From Congeria kusceri (taxonomy: Eukaryota > Mollusca > Bivalvia > Myida > Dreissenidae): DNA of 64,000 nt. The notes beneath the pieces are model-generated. The model was not told the origin of the DNA. It made no database searches and worked only from the letters and a program-made list of their open reading frames with translations. Of this stretch, positions 34,790 through 47,420 are shown in pieces; the first letter of the stretch is position 1; each line of letters begins with the position of its first letter. Made by a program: the position numbers and the translations under genes. The stretch spans positions 1,444,001-1,508,000 of the forward strand of contig JAPFQT010000037.1 of the NCBI GenBank assembly GCA_027627225.1, in the 5' to 3' direction.

Positions 34790-35520
34790 TCTTAGTCCAA
34801 ATTAGGTCAAGGTCAAAATGAGGTTGGTGGATACGGGTGGATTGGGAACGGTCATAAGTAAAAACTGTGTAAATATTCCAGCGTTGTAGTAAGCGGTGTT
34901 GGTGCTAGACAAAACGATAAAATCTCGTTAACCGAGAACTGGCACGTTTGAAATATTATAAATCCAAATTAGTTCAAGGTCAAGGTCAAAGTAAAGTTGG
35001 GTGATGTGGGTGTATTGGGGATGGTCATAAGCAACAACTGTGTAAGTATCCAAGTGTTGTAGCAAGCGGTGTTGGTGTTAGACAAAAAGGTAAAATCTAG
35101 TTAACCAAAAAACAGCCCAATAGAATTATTTTAAGTGCTAATTAAGTCAAGGTCAAGGTCAAAGTGAGTTTGGGTGATATGGGTGGATGGGGAACGGTCA
35201 TAAGTCACAAGTGTGTAAATATCCAAGTGTTTTAACAAGCTGTGTTGGTGCTAGACGAAATGGTAAAATCTAGTTAACCAAGAAATGGCACTCTTGAATT
35301 ATTTTAATGCAAATTAGGTCAAGGTCAAGGTGAGGTTGGGTGATATGGGTGGATAGGGAATGGTCATAAGCAACAACTGTTTAAGTATCAAAGTGTTGTA
35401 GTAAGCGGTTTTGGTGCCAGACGAAACGGTAATATCTACTAGACGTTGTCATGGACGGAAGGACGGACAGGACGATCACTATATGCCTCCTGTATAAAGA
35501 TGCTGTGAGCATAAATACAA
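34790..35520 (+). mobile_element. Tandem-cored element, family 6
   Basis: Four ~170-bp monomers share TTAGGTCAAGGTCAAGGT-type blocks, GGGTGATATGGGTGGAT, ACGGTCATAAG, CAAGTGTTGTA, GTGTTGGTGCTAGACGAAA and ATCTAGTTAACC. A GGACGGAAGGACGGACAGGA tail then leads to TATGC...GTGAGCATA, a possible end hairpin, just upstream of the next element. Confidence 0.6.
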
Positions 35521-35687
35521 AGAAAAGAAAAAAAAGAGGGCCATAAGGCCCTAGGTCGCTCACCTGAGGGGCTAAGGAACTACTGTTCTGAGCAAGTTTT
35601 ATTATGATTTGGCTAAAAATGTGGCCTCTAGAGTGTTCACAAGCTTGTTTTGCAATTTTGTCTGGTGACCTCGTTTTTGACCCCACA

Positions 35688-36235
35688 CAGGCTGTCAACC
35701 AAGTTACACAGAAAATATAGGAACAATATAGGAATATTTCCACCTAAAATATAGGACTTTTTGACAATTTTTTGGACAAAATATAGGAATTTCATGGTAA
35801 AAATACCTCATCTAAATGAAAATAGGGGATCATATTCTAGCCTGATAAGTCTTTCAGCTTATGTTTTAATGAACAAATTATTTGCTAAACATTTTCATGC
35901 TCATCAATTGGCAATTGAGACATGTATGCTATGAACTAACAATAATCTGAGAATTTAAGTTTAATGCGAGCGAAGGGAGCGAAAAAAATAATCAACATAT
36001 AGATATAAACAAAGCGAAACTCCCGTTGCGACAGCAGGAGAGAACTCTTATTAGCAGCCCATATAGGTTCTTGATGTACCGTTCACGGACAATTTTAGGC
36101 ATGTGAATGTCCAAATTTCGCAAAAATATAGCAAAACATTCTTAAATATAGGAAAATATAGGAAACATAGGAGGGTTTTCAAAATATAGGATTCCTTTCC
36201 AAAACATAGGAATATTGGAATCGATTGACAGCCTG
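35688..36235. mobile_element. 548-bp TIR element with 6-bp TSD
   Basis: Begins CAGGCTGTCAA and ends TTGACAGCCTG, 11-bp perfect inverted ends, flanked by CCCACA on both sides (35682-35687 and 36236-36241). Near both ends the motif AAATATAGGA recurs many times in the same, not inverted, orientation. No coding capacity. The superfamily is unclear. Confidence 0.75.
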
Positions 36236-36623
36236 CCCACAAGACCCAGTTTTGAACGTGTCCGTGAAATCATTGAACAAGTTTCAAGAATAGTGTGACT
36301 TCTAGAGTGTTGACATGCTTTTTTTTCAATTTGCCCTAGTGAACACGTCCGAGAAATTATTGAAACAAATGTTCTGAGCGAGTTTCAAGAAGATTGGGTA
36401 AAAAATAATACTTCAAGAGTGTCCACAAGCTTTTTCTTCACTTTGACCTAGTGATCTAGTTTTTGACTCCACATGACTCAGTTTCGATCTTGTCCGAGAT
36501 ATCATTAGAACAAATATTCTGGGCAATTTTCATGAAGAGTGGGCAATACATGTGGCTTCTAGAGAGCTCACAAGCTTTTTAAAGTTTTCAATAAACCATA
36601 TAAGGAAAACTGCCCCGCCCCCT

Positions 36624-38175
36624 CAGGGCCCTCAATCAGTTTTGGGGGAAGGGGCCCACCGCCCTCTGGAGGGGGTATTTTAACTGAATGGGGAAATATT
36701 TTAATATGAAGTTTTTACAGATTAACTGATTTGAAAACTAACTCAACCCAAATTAAACTCGCGTCTAATTGTCGTTTGGTAAAAACGTCATCTAAAACTA
36801 ATCTTTACAGCAATTGAAACTCCTATAAATATAACTTTGATTATTTTTTAGCACAAAAAACCCATAGCTCAGCATCTACCAATAACGCTTAAAATTTGGA
36901 CTAGGCTGCGGTATACATGTAACATTGCAGCTATACACGCATCATTTCCACGAGTTTCTCGTGATTTTGCCGGCGTTGATAAATAGTTAGCGAATTTTTC
37001 TAGCCCAGCACGATTTTATAATGCAGATATGAAAGCAATATAATTCAATAAGCAACACATATTGTTTTGGTAAAAGAAATTTGCAGTCCCGCTTTTTAAA
37101 TTATCGATTAATTTAATGTATTCATTTAAAACACCGAAATGGAAATACACTACAACTCCATTATATCCCGATTCGCGGGGTCCATGGATCGCAATCACGA
37201 TATAACTTGTCAGGTCATTAATGTGCATATACATGTAAACACAAGCCTATTTTCGCTATCTCAAAATGTAAATGTAATTAAATCACCTTTTCATTGTTGT
37301 TAACATCCATAATGTGTTATATCCACATGTAAAGTATTCTATTTTTATATAAAAATATTATATAGTTCTTTGTAATTAATTTTAAATCAGTTATCACAAA
37401 ACATATACTAAATCGAAATGCGAAACGCCTATCCAAATTTAACTGTTCACACGTTATAAACACAAATGTTATTTACAGTTAAAATACTGGTACACTTCAT
37501 TAAAAGCCTTTGTTGGGCTAGGAAAGCGCGCAAAAATTATGCTGACATGTACAACGTCCCGTGGGTGGAAAGCGTGGGTGTATTGCTGGCCATATAAAAA
37601 CTTTGTAGCGCCGAGAACTGTGAGATCTTTACTTTTGAATAAAAGTTTTGTAGCGAATACCAACCAAATTTTTTTATCACCATCAATGTGCAGTTAACAT
37701 TTCCTCTTAAATAAAAAAATGTGTTGCCGTATCGATAACGTTATTGTCATCCAGATAGGTCAGTCTTGATTTATGACATAGAGGTACTGTGTACACCCTC
37801 CACGTGGACAGCGTGTAATTCGGCTTCTAATTACAGCGACAGCAGTGAAAGGACGTTGTCATGGGTGGCACGCGCGATATAAGCTGATGACGTCACACTG
37901 TTTCACTTTGATGTTGAACGGATCGGTTTATTATTTATCGCACGTGACATGTGTCAATAAAATATAAGCGATGTAGAGATCTAGACCAAAACGGCTATAC
38001 GTATGATGCGGACGATAATTGGCATCTTAACTAGGTTTTCTGTTAATTCTTTTGTATTTTTTTTGCAGACCTCCAAGGGGGAATTTTTCCTTTTTTTTAG
38101 GGTAAACAAACATACTTTTTAGGTGGGGGAATGGGGCCGATATTCGGCGGCAAAAATTGTAGATTGAGGGCCCTG
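36624..38175. mobile_element. 1.55-kb TIR element with 5-bp TSD
   Basis: Begins CAGGGCCCTCAATC and ends GATTGAGGGCCCTG, 14-bp perfect inverted ends, with CCCCT on both sides (36619-36623, 38176-38180). Removing it restores the family 2 context GCCCCGCCCCCTGG. The interior is AT-rich without motifs. CAGGG termini occur in hAT elements, but an 8-bp duplication is not seen. Confidence 0.65.
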
Positions 38176-38390
38176 CCCCTGGAGGCCATGTTTTTCAATG
38201 AAGCGGAACCATTTTCGAGCTCGGCTGAGATATCATAAGAACAAATGTTCTGAGCAAGTGTCATGATGATTGGGCAAAAAATGTGACTCGTAGAGTGTTC
38301 ACAAGCTTTTTCTATAGCCATATAACGAAAACTGCTCCGCATGTTTTTCAACGGAGCAGAACCATTTTTGAACTCGGACGAAATATCATA

Positions 38391-38998
38391 ACAAGAGGGC
38401 CATGATGGCCATAGGTCGCTCGCCTGATATCTATGTATGAAGTTTCATAAAAATATCTCAAAACGTTCGCAAGTAATTGAGCCAAAAAAAACAGTTTTTC
38501 TATTTTTAGCAACAGTGACCTTGACCTTGACCGCACCCACCACATACGTAAAGCAAGGTCTTGATATAAGGTATCTACCTATGAAGTTTAATTAAAATAT
38601 CTCAATGCGTTCTGAAGTTATTGAGCGTAAACCATTTTTCTACTTTTAATTACAGTGACCTTGACCCCACCCAGCCCATAAGCAAACCCAAGTGAGGTCT
38701 CGATATAAGATATGTGTATTAAGTTTCATTAAAATATTGCAATGCGTTCTAAAGTTATTGAGCAGAGACCGTTTTTCTATTTTCAGTAACGGTGACCATG
38801 ACCCCATCCACCCCATATGCAATCCCAAGCAATGTCTCAATGTAAGGTACTTATGTATTAAGTTTCATTAAAATAGCTCAATGCGTTCTCAAGATATTTA
38901 GTGGAAACCATTTTTCTATTTTTAATAACGGTGATCTTGACCGCACCCACCCCATATGCAATCCCAATCGAGGTCTCAATATCATGTATTTATGTATT
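38391..38998 (+). repeat. ~140-bp tandem monomers, family 3
   Basis: AAGTTTCATTAAAATATCTC-type blocks recur at about 38444, 38586, 38721 and 38861. Each is followed by GTTATTGAGC, TTTTTCTATTTT and AGTGACCTTGACC. Confidence 0.75.
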
Positions 38999-39489
38999 AA
39001 GATACCCGGGGTGTGGCCAGTTTTGACCCCATTGGCATAATTTGAACAATGTAGAGGACCACTATACAACATTACATACCAAATATGAATCCTCCGGGCC
39101 TTGCGGTTTCAGGAAAGAAGATTTTAAAAGTCATTTTGCTATTTAAGTCTATTTAAACATTGTGACCCCCGGGGTGTGGCCAGTTTTGACCCCAGGGGCA
39201 TCATTTGAACAATCTTATTAGAGGACCACTATACAATGTTACATACCAAATATGAAATCTCTGGGCCTTGCGGTTTCAGAGAAGAGTTTTAAAGTCATGT
39301 TGCTATTTAAGTCTATATAAACCATGTGACACCCGGGGTGTGCCCAGCTTTGACCCCAGGGGCATCATTTGAACAATCTTTGTAGAGGACTACTATACAA
39401 TGTTAAATACCAAATATAAAACGTCTAGGCCTTGAAGTTTCAAAGGAGAAGATTTTTAAAGTCATTTTGCTATTTAAGTCTATATAAAC

Positions 39490-40368
39490 TAGGGATGGGA
39501 CCGAATACTGAAATCAATATTCGAATATTCGTTTTAGGAATTCGAATATATTCAAATATTTGTTTAGTAAATACTAATACATAACAGCACTCTGTCCGAA
39601 TATTTACCTTTCCGAAATATGTATACTACGTGTACTTAGTTGTTTTACCTTGTTTAAGTGGTACATGAGTGATATTACTTAGAGAGTGGTAGGCAAATAT
39701 AAAGAAATGCAAGATATTGTTAAATGTATTGTTAATTAATTTGTTAATCGTTCCGTTTTAGATTACACGTTGCCTGGGTTTTGCCGCAAAAATAACTTCC
39801 AAGCACATGATGGTGGCATTGTTTATTAATCAAGACTCTTGTATACTATACGGTGTTGATATAATGGAAAATAATTTACAAGTGACGTATATTAAGATTT
39901 GCAAGATCATGCTAATTTTGTTAAAGAAATTGATTGGCTGATAATGGATTCATCTTGATTGGTTTACTTAGAGAGTAACTGTAATTAACTGTCAACAAGT
40001 TAACCGTATAGATTTCACTTAAGGACGATAAACAACAATGTACGCCTTGTGCAAACTGTCAAACCGTTATCACAACATGGCCCAGTTTTGTTAGGTGTGG
40101 ATACAATGCATCATATTCGCACCTCCTGTAAACCGTTAATTCGCGGTCCTTGTAAAGACGTGGCCCCCCTGCCAATTATCAATTGTCGTTAATGGACATG
40201 TTTGGCATGTGTTGTAAAATGTTACACTGCCCCCGCCCACATGCTAGGCAGGAAATACGACTGGAATTCATGTTAACTTTGCAATCAAACTGGAAAAAAA
40301 ATTTGAAAATCGAATATTCGTATTCATTTCTTTATATTCGAATATTTGACTATTCGGTCCCATCCCTA
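39490..40368. mobile_element. hAT-like MITE with 8-bp TSD
   Basis: Begins TAGGGATGGGACCGAATA and ends TATTCGGTCCCATCCCTA, flanked by ATATAAAC on both sides (39482-39489, 40369-40376). The duplicated 8-mer is part of the satellite monomer, so the empty site is known from neighbours. Subterminal GAATATTCG motifs are frequent at both ends. It is 879 bp long with no transposase. An 8-bp TSD and TAGGG termini fit hAT. Confidence 0.85.
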
Positions 40369-41049
40369 ATATAAACCATGTGATCCCCGGGGTGTTGCCA
40401 ATTTTGACCCCAGGGGCATCATTTGAACAATCTTTGTCGAGGACCACTATACAATGTTACATACCAAATATGAAACCAATAGGCCTTCCGGTTTCAGAGA
40501 AGATTTTTAGTCATTTTGCTATTTAAGTCTATATAAACCATGTGAGCCCCAGGGTGTGGCCAGTTTTGACCCCAGGGGCATCATTTGAACAGTCTTTGTA
40601 GAGGACCACTATCCAATGTTCCATACCAAATATGAAACCTCTGGGCCTAGCGATTTCAGAGAAGAAGATTTCTAGTCTATTTGCTATTTAAGTCTATAAA
40701 AACCATGTGACCCTCTAGTCGTGGCCAGTTTTGACCACAGGGACATCATTTGAACAATCTTTGTAGAGGACCACTATACAATGTTACATACCAAATATGA
40801 TACATCTGGGCTTTGCGGTTTCAGAGGAGAAGATTTTTAAAGTCATTTTGCTATTCTAGTCTTTATAAACAATGTGACCCCTGCGGTGGGGCCAGTTTAC
40901 ACCCCAAGAGCATCATTTGAACAATCTTTGTAGAAGACCACTATACAATGTTGCATACCAAATATGAAAACTCTAGGCATTGCGGTTTCAGAAAAGACGA
41001 TTTTTAAAGTCATTTTGCAATTTAAGTCTATATAAACCATGTGACCCCC

Positions 41050-44000
41050 AGGGTGTGCCCAGCTTTGACCCCAGGGACATCATTTGAACAATCTTTGTAG
41101 AGGACCACTACACAATGTTATATACCAAATATAAAACCTCTAGGCCTTGAAGTTTTAAAGGAGAAGATTTTTAAAGTCACTTTGCTATTTAAGTCTAAAT
41201 AAAAAATGTGACCCCCGTGGTGTTAACAGTTTTGACATCAGGGGCATCATTTTAACAATCTTTGTAGAGGACCAATATACAATGTTACATACCAAATATG
41301 AAACCAATAGGCCTTGCGGTTTCAGAGAAGAAGATTTTTAGTCGTTTTGCTATTTAAGTCTATATAAACCATGTGAACCCCAGGTTGTGGCCAGTTTTGA
41401 CCCCAGGGGCATCATTTGAACAGTCTTTGTAGAGGACCACTATCCAATGTTACATACCAAATATGAAACATCTGGGCCTTGCTGTTGCTGAGGAGAAGAT
41501 TTTTAAAGTCATGTTGCTATTCAAGTCTATATAAACCATGTGACCCCCGGGTCGTGACCAGTTTTGACCCCAGAGGCATCATTTGAACAATCTTTGTAGA
41601 GGATCAATATACAATGTTACATACCAAATATGAAAACTCTGGGCCTTACGGTTTCAGAGGAAAGGATTTTTAAAGTCATTTTGCTATACAAGTCTATATA
41701 AACCATGTGACCCCAGGGGCGTGGCCAGTTTTGACCCCAGGGGCATCATTTGAACAATCTTTGCAGAGGACCACTATACAATGTTACACACCAAATATGA
41801 AACCTCTGGGCATTGTGGTTTCAGGAGGAGATTCTTAAAGTCATTTTGCTATTCAAGTCTATATAAACCATGTGACCCCAGGGGCGTGGCCAGTTTTGAC
41901 CCCAGGGGCATCATTTGAACAATCTTTGTAGAGGACAACTATACAAAGTTACATACCAAATCTGAAACCTCTGGGCCTTGCTGTTTCAGAGGAGAAGATT
42001 TTGTAAGTAATTTGCTATTCAAGTCTATATAAATCATGTGACCCCTGGGGTGTGGCCAGTTTTGACCCCAGGGGCATCATTTGAACAATCTTTGTAGAGG
42101 ACACTATACAATGTTACATACCAAATATGAAACCTCTAGGCCTTGCGGTTTCAGAGAAGAAGATTTTTAAGTCATTTTGCTATTTAAGTCTATATAAAGC
42201 ATGTGAGCCCCAGGGTTTGGCCAGCTATGAGCCTAGGGACATCATTTGAACAATGTTTGTAGAGGACTACTAAACAATGTTACATACTAAATATAAAACC
42301 TTTGGGCCTTGAGGTTTCAGAGAAGATTTTTAAAGTCATGTTGCTATTCAAGTCTAAATAAACCATGTGACCCCCAGGGTGTGCGCAGCTTTGACCCCAG
42401 GGGCATCATTTGAACAATCTTTGTAGAGGACCACTACACAATGTTATATACCAAATATAAAACCTCTAGGCCTTGAAGTTTTAAAGGAGAAGATTTTTAA
42501 AGTAATTTTGCTATTTAAGTCTATATAAACAATGTGACCCCCTGGATGTGGACAGTTTTGACCCCAGGGGCATCATTTTAACAATGTTTGTAGAGGACCG
42601 ATATACAATGTTACATACCAAATATGAAACCAATAGGCCTTGCGGTTTCAGAGCAGACGATGTTTAGTCATTTTGCTATTTAAGTCTATATAAACCATGT
42701 GAACCCCAGGTTGTGGCCAGTTTTGACCCCAGGGGCATCATTTGAACAGTCTTTGTAGAGGACCACTATCCAATGTTACATACCAAATATGAAACATCTG
42801 GGCCTTGCTGTTGCTGAGGAGAAGATTTTTAAAGTCATGTTGCTATTCAAGTCTATATAAACCATGTGACCCCCGGGTCGTGACCAGTTTTGACCCCAGA
42901 GGCATCATTTGAACAATCTTTGTAGAGGATCAATATACAATGTTACAAACCAAATATGAAACCTCTGGGCCTTACGGTTTCAGAGGAGAAGATTTTTTAA
43001 AGTCATTTTGCTATACAAGTCTATATAAACCATGTGACCCCAGGGGCGTGTCCAGTTTTGACCCCAGGGGCATCATTTGAACAATCTTTGCAGAGGACCA
43101 CTATACAATGTTACACAACATATGAAACCTCTGGGCATTGTGGTTTCAGGAGAAGATTCTTAAAGTCATTTTGCTATTCAAGTCTATATAAACCATGTGA
43201 CCCCAGGGGCGTGGCCAGTTTTGATCCCAGGGGCATCATTTGAACAATCTTTGTAGAGGACAACTATACAAAGTTACATACCAAATCTGAAACCTCTGGG
43301 CATTGCTGTTTCAGAGGAGAAGATTTTTTAAGTAATTTGCTATTCAAGTCTATATAAATCATGTGACCCCTGGGGTGTGGCCAGGTTTGACCCCAGGGGC
43401 ATAATTTGAACAATCTTTGTAGAGGACACTATACAATGTTACATACCAAATATGAAACCTCTAGGCCTTGCGGTTTCAGAGAAGAAGATTTTAAAGTCAT
43501 TTTGATATTTAAGCCTATATAAAGCATGTGAGCCCCAGGGTTTGGCCAGCTATGAGCCCAGGGACATCATTTGAACAATTGGGCCTTTGGGCCTTGAGGT
43601 TTCAGAGAAGATTTTTAAAGTCATGTTGCTATTCAAGTCTAAATAAACCATGTGACCACCAGGGTGTGCGCAGCTTTGACCCCAGGGGCATCATTTGAAC
43701 AATCTTTGTAGAGGACCACTACACAATGTTATATACCAAATATGAAACCTCTGGGCATTGTGGTTTCAGGAGGAGATTCTTAAAGTCATTTTGCTATTCA
43801 AGTCTATATAAACCATGTGACCCCAGGGGCGTGGCCAGTTTTGACCCCAGGGGCAACATTTGAACAATCTTTGTAGAGGACAACTATACAAAGTTACATA
43901 CCAAATCTGAAACCTCTGGGCCTTGCTGTTTCAGAGGAGAAGATTTTTTAAGTAATTTGCTATTCAAGTCTATATAAATCATGTGACCCCTGGGGTGTGG

Positions 44001-47000
44001 CCAGTTTTGACCCCAGGGGCATCATTTGAACAATCTTTGTAGAGGACACTATACAATGTTACATACCAAATATGAAACCTCTAGGCCTTGCGGTTTCAGA
44101 GAAGAAGATTTTTAAGTCATTTTACTATTTAAGTCTATATAAAGCATGTGAGCCCCAGGGTTTGGCCAGCTATGAGCCCAGGGACATCATTTGAACAATG
44201 TTTGTAGAGGACTACTAAACAATGTTACATACTAAATATAAAACCTTTGGGCCTTGAGGTTTCAGAGAAGATTTTTAAAGTCATGTTGCTATTCAAGTCT
44301 AAATAAACCATGTGACCCTCAGGATGTGCGCAGCTTTGACCCCAGGGGCATCATTTGAACAATCTTTGTAGAGGACCACTACACAATGTTATATACCAAA
44401 TATAAAACCTCTAGGCCTTGAAGTTTTAAAGGAGAAGATTTTTAAAGTAATTTTGCTATTTAAGTGTATATAAACCATGTGACCCCCGGGATGTGGACAG
44501 TTTTGACCCCAGGGGCATCATTTTAACAAAGTTTGTAGAGGACCGATATACAATGTTACATACCAAATATGAAACCAATAGGCCTTGCGGTTTCAGAGCA
44601 GACGATGTTTAGTCATTTTGCTATTTAAGTCTATATAAACCATGTGAACCCCAGGTTGTGGCCAGTTTTGACCCCAGGGGCATCATTTGAACAGTCTTTG
44701 TAGAGGACCACTATCCAATGTTACATACCAAATATGAAACATCTGGGCCTTGCTGTTGCTGAGGAGAAGATTTTTAAAGTCATGTTGCTATTCAAGTCTA
44801 TAGAAACCATGTGACCCCCGTGTCGTGACCAGTTTTGACCCCAGAGGCTTCATTTGAACAAGCTTTGTAGAGGATCAATATACAATGTTACATACCAAAT
44901 ATGAAACCTCTGGGCCTTACGGTTTCAGAGGAGAAGATTTTTTAAAGTCATTTTGCTATACAAGTCTATATAAACCATGTGACCCCAGGGGCGTGTCCAG
45001 TTTTGACCCCAGGGGCATCATTTGAACAATCTTTGCAGAGGACCACTATACAATGTTACACAACATATGAAACCTCTGGGCATTGTGGTTTCAGGAGAAG
45101 ATTCTTAAAGTCATTTTGCTATTCAAGTCTATATAAACCATGTGACCCCAGGGGCGTGGCCAGTTTTTATCCCAGGGGCATCATTTGAACAATCTTTGTA
45201 GAGGACAACTATACAAAGTTACATACCAAATCTGAAACCTCTGGGCCTTGCTGTTTCAGAGGAGAAGATTTTTTAAGTAATTTGCTATTCAAGTCTATAT
45301 AAATCATGTGACCCCTGGGGTGTGGCCAGTTTTGACCCCAGGGGCATCATTTGAACAATCTTTGTAGAGGACACTATACAATGTTACATACCAAATATGA
45401 AACCTCTAGGCCTTGCGGTTTCAGAGAAGAAGATTTTAAAGTCATTTTGCTATTTAAGTCTATATAAAGCATGTGAGCCCCAGGGTTTGGCCAGCTATGA
45501 GCCCAGGGACATCATTTGAACAAAGTTTGTAGAGGACTACTAAACAATGTTACATAATAAATATAAAACCTTTGGGCCTTGAGGTTTCAGAGAAGATTTT
45601 TAAAGTCATGTTGCTATTCAAGTCTAAATAAACCATGTGACCCCCAGGGTGTACGCAGCTTTGACCCCAGGGGCATCATTTGAACAATCTTTGTAGAGGA
45701 CCACTACACAATGTTATATATCAAATATAAAACCTCTAGACTTTGAAGTTTTAAAGGAGAAGATTTTTAAAGTAATTTTGCTATTTAAGTCTATATAAAC
45801 CATGTGACCCCCGGGATGTGGACAGTTTTGACCCCAGGGGCATCATTTTAACAATGTTTGTAGAGGACCGATATACAATGTTACATACCAAATATGAAAC
45901 CAATAGGCCTTGCGGTTTCAGAGCAGACGATGTTTAGTCATTTTGCTATTTAAGTCTATATAAACCATGTGAACCCCAGGTTGTGGCCAGTTTTGACCCC
46001 AGGGGCATCATTTGAACAGTCTTTGTAGAGGACCACTATCCAATGTTACATACCAAATATGAAACATCTGGGCCTTGCTGTTGCTGAGGAGAAGATTTTT
46101 AAAGTCATGTTGCTATTCAAGTCTATATAAACCATGTGACCCCCGGGTCGTGACCAGTTTTGACCCCAGAGGCATCATTTGAACAAGCTTTGTAGAGGAT
46201 CAATATACAATGTTACATACCAAATATGAAACCCCTGGGCCTTACGGTTTCAGAGGAGAAGATTTTTTAAAGTCATTTTGCTATACAAGTCTATATAAAC
46301 CATGTGACCCCAGGGGCGTGGCCAGTTTTGACCCCAGGGGCATCATTTGAACAATCTTTGCAGAGGACCACTATACAATGTTACACACCAAATATGAAAC
46401 CTCTGGGCATTGTGGTTTCAGGAGAAGATTCTTAAAGTCATTTTGCTATTCAAGTCTATATAAACCATGTGACCCCAGGGGCGTGGCCAGTTTTGACCCC
46501 AGGGGCATCATTTGAACAATCTTTGTAGAGGACAACTATACAAAGCTACATACCAAATCTGAAACCTCTGGGCCTTGCTGTTTCAGAGGAGAAGATTTTT
46601 TAAGTAATTTGCTATTCAAGTCTATATAAATCATGTGACCCCTGGGGTGTGGCCAGTTTTGACCCCAGGGGCATAATTTGAACAATCTTTGTAGAGGACA
46701 CTATACAATGTTACATACCAAATATGAAACCTCTAGGCCTTGCGGTTTCAGAGAAGAAGATTTTTAAGTCATTTTGCTATTTAAGTCTATATAAAGCATG
46801 TGAGCCCCAGGGTTTGGCCAGCTATGAGCCCAGGGACATCATTTGAACAATGTTTGTAGAGGACTACTAAACAATGTTACATACTAAATATAAAACCTTT
46901 GGGCCTTGAGGTTTCAGAGAAGATTTTTAAAGTCATGTTGCTATTCAAGTCTAAATAAACCATGTGACCACCAGGGTGTGCGCAGCTTTGACCCCAGGGG

Positions 47001-47420
47001 CATCATTTGAACAATCTTTGTAGAGGACCACTACACAATGTTATATACCAAATATAAAACCTCTAGGCCTTGAAGTTTTAAAGGAGAAGTTTTTTAAAGT
47101 AATTTTGCTATTTAAGTCTATATAAACCATGTGACCCCCGGGATGTGGACAGTTTTGACCCCAGGGGCATCATTTTAACAATGTTTGTAGAGGACCGATA
47201 TACAATGTTACATACCAAATATGAAACCAATAGGCCTTGCGGTTTCAGAGCAGACGATGTTTAGTCATTTTGCTATTTAAGTCTATATAAACCATGTGAA
47301 CCCCAGGTTGTGGCCAGTTTTGACCCCAGGGGCATCATTTGAACAGTCTTTGTAGAGGACCACTATCCAATGTTACATACCAAATATGAAACCTCTGGGC
47401 CTTGCTGTTCTGAGGAGAAG
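41050..47420 (+). repeat. Higher-order repeat of ~1,325 bp within the satellite
   Basis: A diagnostic monomer variant (GACAACTATACAAAG) recurs at about 41935, 43260, 43880, 45205 and 46531: spacings 1325, 620, 1325 and 1326. A second variant (CGCAGCTTTGACCCC) recurs at 42387, 43672, 44332, 45657 and 46984. The unit is therefore eight monomers, repeated almost identically. One copy is shortened to 620 bp with junctions at about 43580 and 43743, as expected from unequal exchange. Confidence 0.85.

Noticed and set aside
43034..45188. Two near-identical 69-residue open frames
   Set aside because: They are two copies of the same satellite segment, not a gene family.
41050..47420. CRISPR-like regular repeats
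   Set aside because: Monomers are contiguous with no unique spacers, the period is 167 bp and the genome is eukaryotic.
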